Shown piece by piece: positions 36,101 through 40,140 of a stretch of 40,140 nt of DNA. Position numbers and translations under genes: made by a program. The notes below the pieces were generated by a model. It was not told the origin of the DNA. It was given only the letters and a program-made list of their open reading frames with translations, and searched no databases. Origin of the DNA: Aphodosoma sp045631465 (GTDB lineage Bacteria; Bacteroidota; Bacteroidia; Bacteroidales; Paludibacteraceae); the NCBI GenBank assembly GCA_045631465.1, contig JAZQUV010000002.1, positions 1 through 40,140 on the forward strand, written 5' to 3'. Position 1 is the first letter of the stretch. Every line of letters begins with the position of its first letter.

Positions 36101-39100
36101 GCTCCAACGGTAGTTTATGATTATTCGGAGGAGTCATTAGCTGTGTCGTGGGGATTGGGTACGGATAAAGAGACATCGTCGGTAGATTTGACATACGCAT
36201 TGCGTATTGGAACAGAGCCAGGAAAAGGCGATGTGGTGTATGCTCATGCTTATGCTGATGGTACACGAAGAAATTTTCTTGGTGGCAATATGTCGACCAA
36301 CCGCTTCAGATTGCTCAATACAAAGACATGGAAGGCAGGAAAATATTACGTGTCGATACAAGCTATAGACCCAAATAATAGGGGCTCAGAGTTTAGCGAA
36401 GAGGTGGTGTTTGAGAAAACATCGCATGCTGCATCGTTTGAATTGGAATATAATACACTGCATTTTGGTGTGGGTGATACATGCAATGTGTTGTTGCACC
36501 CGAATGTATGGTTGGATACAGCTGCGTATGTTACATGCACTGGTGGCGAGGTTGTCGGTGTTAGTGAAGATAGTTTAACTGTGTATGTAGTATTCTCGAA
36601 AGAAGGAGAACAAACCATTTCGCTTTGCAGAAGAAATAGTAGTGGAGGAGTTGTGGCATTGGTAGAGAAGACGATAGAGGTGTCGCCATTACATTTCTAT
36701 AAATCAAAAGCAAAAGATACGCAAGTGGCATTAGACTTGAATGAAGATGGTTATATGGAATTCTATGGTACTTATTTTGGTGAGACCGAAACAATGAATT
36801 TCCATACTTATAAAGCCGATGGCTCTGTTTCGCGTGTAAATAAGATGTTTAATAACAATACATTCTGGAAAGAAGTCGGAGGACCGAAAGTGACCATTGA
36901 TATGAATAAAGATGGTAAGGTTGATGTGGTTGCAGGAAAAAGTAGTTTATGTTTTAAAGCGGTGAATACAGGGAATTTGGGTATGACGGTTGATGGTAAA
37001 ATTTCGTATGGTGGAGTTCCTGAGGTAGATTATAACAATGATGGAAACTTTGATATTCCATCATGGGTGGACTGTAGCAACAATTATCCCTGTGATGGCT
37101 ATGTTGCTATTGCTACTCCTGATAATGAGAAATATTATTTATATGAAGATGAAGATTTTTATTATTTCCGTAAAGATAAGGAGGGACCTCTTGCGCCAAC
37201 TTGTGTTAAAGATTTCACGAACGATGGTTTGGTTGATCTTATATATGAAGAAGATAGTCTATGCGTGTTGTATGAAAATAATGGCGATTTTACGTTTACT
37301 GAGCGAGGTGCATTATGGAGTTTTACGGATTTTGATGAATATGATTTTAGACTTGCGTCTGATTTTGATAATGATGGAAAACTTGATGTGGTTTATCGTA
37401 ATTCAGAAAAAAGTTCAACTTCGTATGATTGTTTAATTATAAATTGGGGAGATGGAACGAAAACTATTTTGGAGGAGGGAATAGATGTGAAGTATGATGA
37501 TAGCAACTCAAATGTATTAATTGATTTTGGCGTGTTTGATTATAATAATGATGGGTATTTAGATATGTTGGCTTATAAGTATATAAATAATATAAATACG
37601 AGAGGAATATTGTTTATGTTGCCAAATCATGAGTATAAATTTGTGCCTACTGGGAATAAATTACATGGGATGAATAAAGATAGTAAACCATATATTACTC
37701 CTAATGGGAATTTACATTTTTTAAATTCTTATGCTTCTTATGATTATGTTATTGAAGGTGTTGTACAAAGCAGCTTTGATGCTGAGGTGATTCTGCAAAG
37801 CATAAATGAGCGACCAGCGGCACCAACAAATGTTACGGCAGCTCAGAGTGCTAAGGGGGTGATGATAACATGGGATCATAGTGTCGATGCTGAAACACCA
37901 GCAGTGCGCATGCGATATAATATTAGCGTGAAGCATAAAGGCAAATCTGGCGAAGGTGCATATCTGATTTCGCCATGCAATAGCACTAAGAACGGAGTTC
38001 ATGTGCCATCTCATTTACCATTGATAGAGGGAAATAGATTTATGATACCTACGGCTTCGATTCCTATTGGTGAATATGAAGTGCAAGTGCAGGGTGTCGA
38101 TTTGCACATGTTGGAGTCGGATTTTTCGGAAGTGTTTAATCTAACAGTGCGTGAAACTATTGCTATTGATGCTCCAGCTACTACAGGTGTTGGTGTAGAA
38201 ACAGAGATTACATTTATAAGTAATGTGACAGACTCGATTGATTGGGGTGGTGGTTATGTTGTGTCGCAGAGAGGTAATCAGTATGTTGTGGTGTGGTATG
38301 GTGTTGGTGGATTGAAGACTATTAAGGCAGGTGAATATTCACATGTAATCAATGTGAAATCTTTGCCAGATGTAACATTTGAACTTCCAGAAGAAGTGAT
38401 GCAACAGGCAACCGTGAATGTTAGTGCACGAAATGCACGAAATGGCAAATGGGAAATTTCGATGAATAGTGCTAAATCATTTACTATTATTAGCAAAAGT
38501 GATGTTGCTGAAATGTTGTCGGTAGATTCATGTAATATTGTTTTGCGCTTCAATAGAGAGGGACAATATATTGTGCGTCATTCGATGATGAGCGAATTTG
38601 GCGAGGTAGATTATATAGATACTGTGAAAGTGCAAAGTGAGCATGTAGCTCCAGAGATGTTGGCTGTTGCAAATATAGGCGAACAGTACCAAATAATTTG
38701 GAAACAATTGAGCAATATGCCTACAGAGGTGATAGGTTATCGTATTTATAAAGAGTCATCGCGTACGGATGTTTATAATCTTGTTGGCGAAGTAGGGAAA
38801 GATAGTCTTCAGTTTGTAGATATGACTTCAAATCCTAATGTGCACTCTTCGCGTTACGCATTGAGTTATGTTACTACTTATGGTGAATCAACTATGAGCG
38901 TACCTCACCAAGGATTGCACGTGATGATTAACCGAGGAGTGGGTACTACATGGAATTTGGCTTGGATGAAATATGAAGGACGTGATGTTGCGTCGTATAG
39001 AATATGGCGTGGAACAACTCCTGAAAATATAGCAGTGATTGGCGAAATTTCGGGTAATACTACATCGTTTAGCGATTTGATGACAGGCGATAGTGTCAAT

Positions 39101-40140
39101 TACTATGCAGTGGAAGTGATATTTGTAGAACCGTCAGTACCTGCACGGATGCCATCTCGTTATCGTGCACCAAGTAGGACAAAGCAAGCATTTATGTCTA
39201 ATGTTGTGTCAACAAATCAAGCTAATAAAGTTTCTTTCGTTGATCGTATTGATGTTCGTGGTAACGATATTGTGGCGGGTAGAAATACTGCTTCCGAGCT
39301 TACTGCTTATGTTTATCCTTATTATGCTTCTTATAACGCAGTGAATTGGGTAGTTGTTGGTGGTAGTGATATAGCACAAATAGATGCGAAAGGGGTATTG
39401 ACAGCTAATGGTTATACCAATGGAAATGTTGTAGTGCGTGCATACGCATTGGATGGCTCAGATGTCTATGGCGAGACCACTATTAGAGTAAGCGGTTTTG
39501 ATGATGAGTTCACTATTACTTATATGGTTGATGATGTAGTGGTAAAAACAGAAAAAATATCGTTCGGGGCTTCAGTAGTTGCTCCAGAAAGTACGAAAGA
39601 GGGTAATAGAATTGAATGGTATAATTTGCCAAAAATAATGCCTGCTAATGATGTGGTTGTGGAAGGAGTATATGTGCGTAATAGTTATTTGATAACATAT
39701 ACAGTTGATGGATCTACGTATGCAACCGATAGTTTGTTGTATGAAACAGCTATTGAATTATTGTCAGAACCAATCAAAGAGGGATATACTTTTAGTGGTT
39801 GGTCTGATGTTCCAGCTACAATGCCTGCACATGATGTGGTTGTGAGTGGTCAGTTTAATGTTAATTCATATAATGTTATTTATATGGTTGATAGCGTAGA
39901 ATATAAACGAGTTTCGGTTGTTTATGGAACTACTATCACACTTGAAACAGAACCAACTAAAGAAGGTCATACCTTTAGTGGATGGTCGAGTGTCCCAATA
40001 ACAATGCCAGCAGAAGATGTAGTGATAGAAGGTAGTTTTACTATCAATAAATATATGGTTACATATAATATTGATGGTGTATATTATGCAACAGATAGCG
40101 TAGAGTATGGTGCTACTATAGTTCCAGTAGATGTTTCGGT
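33149..40140 (+). CDS. giant secreted multidomain repeat protein (partial, 3' end beyond window)
   Basis: An uninterrupted frame of 2330 codons with no stop before the window edge. Residues 1-19 are a signal peptide (MKKIAFLFCLLLTVMSSYA). Residues 25-495 are four repeats of 104-135 residues, the first two nearly identical. Residues 520-960 and 1196-1475 carry VCBS/FG-GAP-like repeats with calcium motifs such as DFNNDGYPDWVD, DFDKDGDKDI and DYNNDGYLDM. Fibronectin type III-like domains lie at about 983-1092, 1555-1668 and 1834-1993, the first containing LTYALRIGTEPGKGDVV. A Big_2-like domain is at about 2028-2115. From 2120 there are Listeria-Bacteroides (InlB-like) repeats of about 60 residues with KEGYTFSGWSDVPATMPA. 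It is probably a surface or secreted adhesin or binding protein, perhaps exported by the type IX system; the sorting domain would be outside the window. Codons are AT-rich (TTG, TAT, GAT). Confidence 0.93.
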   Translation, partial: MKKIAFLFCLLLTVMSSYAVNEDQIKSFIEANSDVEVEVINTSTTPWIVKGEDTLYCAKRGSELVIAYETDYILELNCKRVSYDYYVKFTLDGKERSYSSSTNATFTLPAGRHELRIKVSRDGEWIKGLSIKKICRNADVEAMIEVNSEVEVDVLNDSINPYVVKGEDTLYCTKSVSELVITYETDYILELNCKRVSSNYYVKFTLDGKERSYSSSTNATFTLPAGRHELRIKVSRDGQWIKGLSIKKICRNADVEEMIRANSEVEVEIMNDTINPWIVVSDTLRTSGSGYLTIRYETEYITQLDYVTSSSVSFTLDGVSKSNGAYIPAGRHELIIKSSSSSSYVKGLSIKKICRNADVEAMIEANSEVEVEVLNDFVNPWIIVGEDSISSYVTGSKLEIKYSSEKLTEISFKNAIKAMTPTYTIYKGVLKVYLDGVECLDNDDTNSFTEAILGGTYKVSYEDYYYFHLPAGEHVITIESSTKSGLLIDFSIQEIDAKDPIKLLLKASAFALVRPKHYYDYSGDGILKPIAVKAADRIYSYIVDYSVGLISRGDYDFSSVVNFNNDEYIDAKLENDAYLSKGHSFLDTIVYKFDYLGDPLDFNNDGYPDWVDIRTKDKRANRLATTIYDDGAVQSNVKLYSLEKYAQLMADEEASNSTRANANLKKMRYLGLSNEEKLESSSSSNNIKGQQRVIRQDKDDALGIAKNMWADGWGDVTAADRSPLVDMQVDANGDGIVDYLKNNVSGVTDIEKEETRVLYLNMGDGTSVYQTIGGDLVDLNSDGVMDVIGFDGIGLVYYLLQQDGSYKQYRFDVNVRHTDFWCYDFDKDGDKDILVAYAYQTNWGGSFMMMIENLGNGEYQNHEYFYDAKLYMPYCADIDNDGYYEVVWMVDVTQGERESSERYAEDVCHIEIDGLNLSETVKYWNLDDFVYTYYDHSGTDETFCNMIDTDNDGVLELWVEQKGGKEVWVIPLSDTSNAKPDKPQAPTVVYDYSEESLAVSWGLGTDKETSSVDLTYALRIGTEPGKGDVVYAHAYADGTRRNFLGGNMSTNRFRLLNTKTWKAGKYYVSIQAIDPNNRGSEFSEEVVFEKTSHAASFELEYNTLHFGVGDTCNVLLHPNVWLDTAAYVTCTGGEVVGVSEDSLTVYVVFSKEGEQTISLCRRNSSGGVVALVEKTIEVSPLHFYKSKAKDTQVALDLNEDGYMEFYGTYFGETETMNFHTYKADGSVSRVNKMFNNNTFWKEVGGPKVTIDMNKDGKVDVVAGKSSLCFKAVNTGNLGMTVDGKISYGGVPEVDYNNDGNFDIPSWVDCSNNYPCDGYVAIATPDNEKYYLYEDEDFYYFRKDKEGPLAPTCVKDFTNDGLVDLIYEEDSLCVLYENNGDFTFTERGALWSFTDFDEYDFRLASDFDNDGKLDVVYRNSEKSSTSYDCLIINWGDGTKTILEEGIDVKYDDSNSNVLIDFGVFDYNNDGYLDMLAYKYINNINTRGILFMLPNHEYKFVPTGNKLHGMNKDSKPYITPNGNLHFLNSYASYDYVIEGVVQSSFDAEVILQSINERPAAPTNVTAAQSAKGVMITWDHSVDAETPAVRMRYNISVKHKGKSGEGAYLISPCNSTKNGVHVPSHLPLIEGNRFMIPTASIPIGEYEVQVQGVDLHMLESDFSEVFNLTVRETIAIDAPATTGVGVETEITFISNVTDSIDWGGGYVVSQRGNQYVVVWYGVGGLKTIKAGEYSHVINVKSLPDVTFELPEEVMQQATVNVSARNARNGKWEISMNSAKSFTIISKSDVAEMLSVDSCNIVLRFNREGQYIVRHSMMSEFGEVDYIDTVKVQSEHVAPEMLAVANIGEQYQIIWKQLSNMPTEVIGYRIYKESSRTDVYNLVGEVGKDSLQFVDMTSNPNVHSSRYALSYVTTYGESTMSVPHQGLHVMINRGVGTTWNLAWMKYEGRDVASYRIWRGTTPENIAVIGEISGNTTSFSDLMTGDSVNYYAVEVIFVEPSVPARMPSRYRAPSRTKQAFMSNVVSTNQANKVSFVDRIDVRGNDIVAGRNTASELTAYVYPYYASYNAVNWVVVGGSDIAQIDAKGVLTANGYTNGNVVVRAYALDGSDVYGETTIRVSGFDDEFTITYMVDDVVVKTEKISFGASVVAPESTKEGNRIEWYNLPKIMPANDVVVEGVYVRNSYLITYTVDGSTYATDSLLYETAIELLSEPIKEGYTFSGWSDVPATMPAHDVVVSGQFNVNSYNVIYMVDSVEYKRVSVVYGTTITLETEPTKEGHTFSGWSSVPITMPAEDVVIEGSFTINKYMVTYNIDGVYYATDSVEYGATIVPVDVS
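33221..34633 (+). repeat. four N-terminal repeats of the giant protein
   Basis: Unit starts are at 33221, 33572, 33917 and 34229. The junction motif is LSIKKICRNADVE followed by EANSEVEVEV. Units 1 and 2 are related by a 345-nt period and share stretches of more than 80 identical bases, so this duplication is recent. Unit 3 lacks about 11 residues in the middle, and unit 4 is the most divergent and carries an insertion. The PAGRHELRIKVS stretch and LDG turns suggest a carbohydrate-binding-like beta sandwich, not identified. Confidence 0.85.
39506..40140 (+). repeat. Listeria-Bacteroides repeats, three and a half units
   Basis: Units begin at 39506, 39683, 39866 and 40049, the later ones exactly 183 nt (61 codons) apart. 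Each unit reads Y.(V/I).Y.(V/I)D, then (V/L).Y(G/E), then KEG.TFSGW, then VP..MPA.DVVV.G. The fourth unit is cut by the window edge. The family is a small beta-grasp surface repeat known from Listeria internalins and many Bacteroidota surface proteins. Confidence 0.9.

Noticed and set aside
34063..39099. Several minus-strand open frames inside the giant gene
   Set aside because: All are short shadows of the plus-strand frame, which is open throughout with coherent domains.

Overview
The window looks like a chromosomal segment from a member of the Bacteroidales (Bacteroidota). The evidence is a SusC/SusD outer-membrane pair, Bacteroidota promoter boxes (TAnnTTTG, several with TTTG or CTTG 19-20 nt upstream), AT-rich starts without Shine-Dalgarno sequences, M6 metalloproteases ending in a type IX-secretion-like C-terminal domain, a DUF2723 membrane protein and a PepD/AspA/GdhA amino-acid metabolism set. 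Genus cannot be told from the sequence. No tRNA, rRNA, CRISPR array, transposase or integrase was seen.

Layout. 1-740: a degenerate-looking strip with a tiny lipoprotein and a small membrane protein, each interrupted or shifted at a six-base homopolymer. 825-5350: pyrG (CTP synthase), yidC (membrane insertase) and a HAD phosphatase. 5351-12080: a long AT-rich leader, then SusC, SusD and a Big_2-domain lipoprotein in one operon closed by a strong terminator. 12184-17524: two tandem paralogous secreted M6 metalloproteases, the first with an extra domain nested in its fibronectin-like domain. 17543-24776 (minus): polysaccharide deacetylase, DUF2723/TMEM260-like mannosyltransferase candidate, nadB and pepD. 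25081-25929: a conserved small membrane protein and an OmpH/Skp-like lipoprotein. 26349-30321: RluA-type pseudouridine synthase and rlmB (minus), a WalJ/YycJ-like metallo-beta-lactamase-fold protein (plus) and aspA (minus). 30792-32135: gdhA. 32136-33148: 1 kb of intergenic DNA holding terminators, a MITE-like inverted repeat, an 11-bp tandem array, a promoter, a G9 tract and a leader terminator. 33149-40140: one giant open reading frame running off the window edge, encoding at least 2330 residues of a secreted multidomain repeat protein.

How the genes fit together. The surface-protein genes (SusC/SusD/Big_2 lipoprotein, two M6 proteases, giant repeat protein) suggest breakdown and uptake of protein or peptide material and surface interaction. 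No carbohydrate-active enzyme sits beside the SusCD pair, so a RagAB-like peptide role is a reasonable inference. PepD, AspA, GdhA and NadB fit an amino-acid-based metabolism, but nothing shows they are co-regulated.

The most distinctive features are the giant gene with its unusual leader (promoter, 50-codon ORF with nine consecutive G, then an intrinsic terminator before the start codon), short tandem arrays in many intergenic gaps (mostly 7-bp units, often abutting start or stop codons), two copies of an 11-bp AT-rich array, and two copies of a GAGACGC palindrome.
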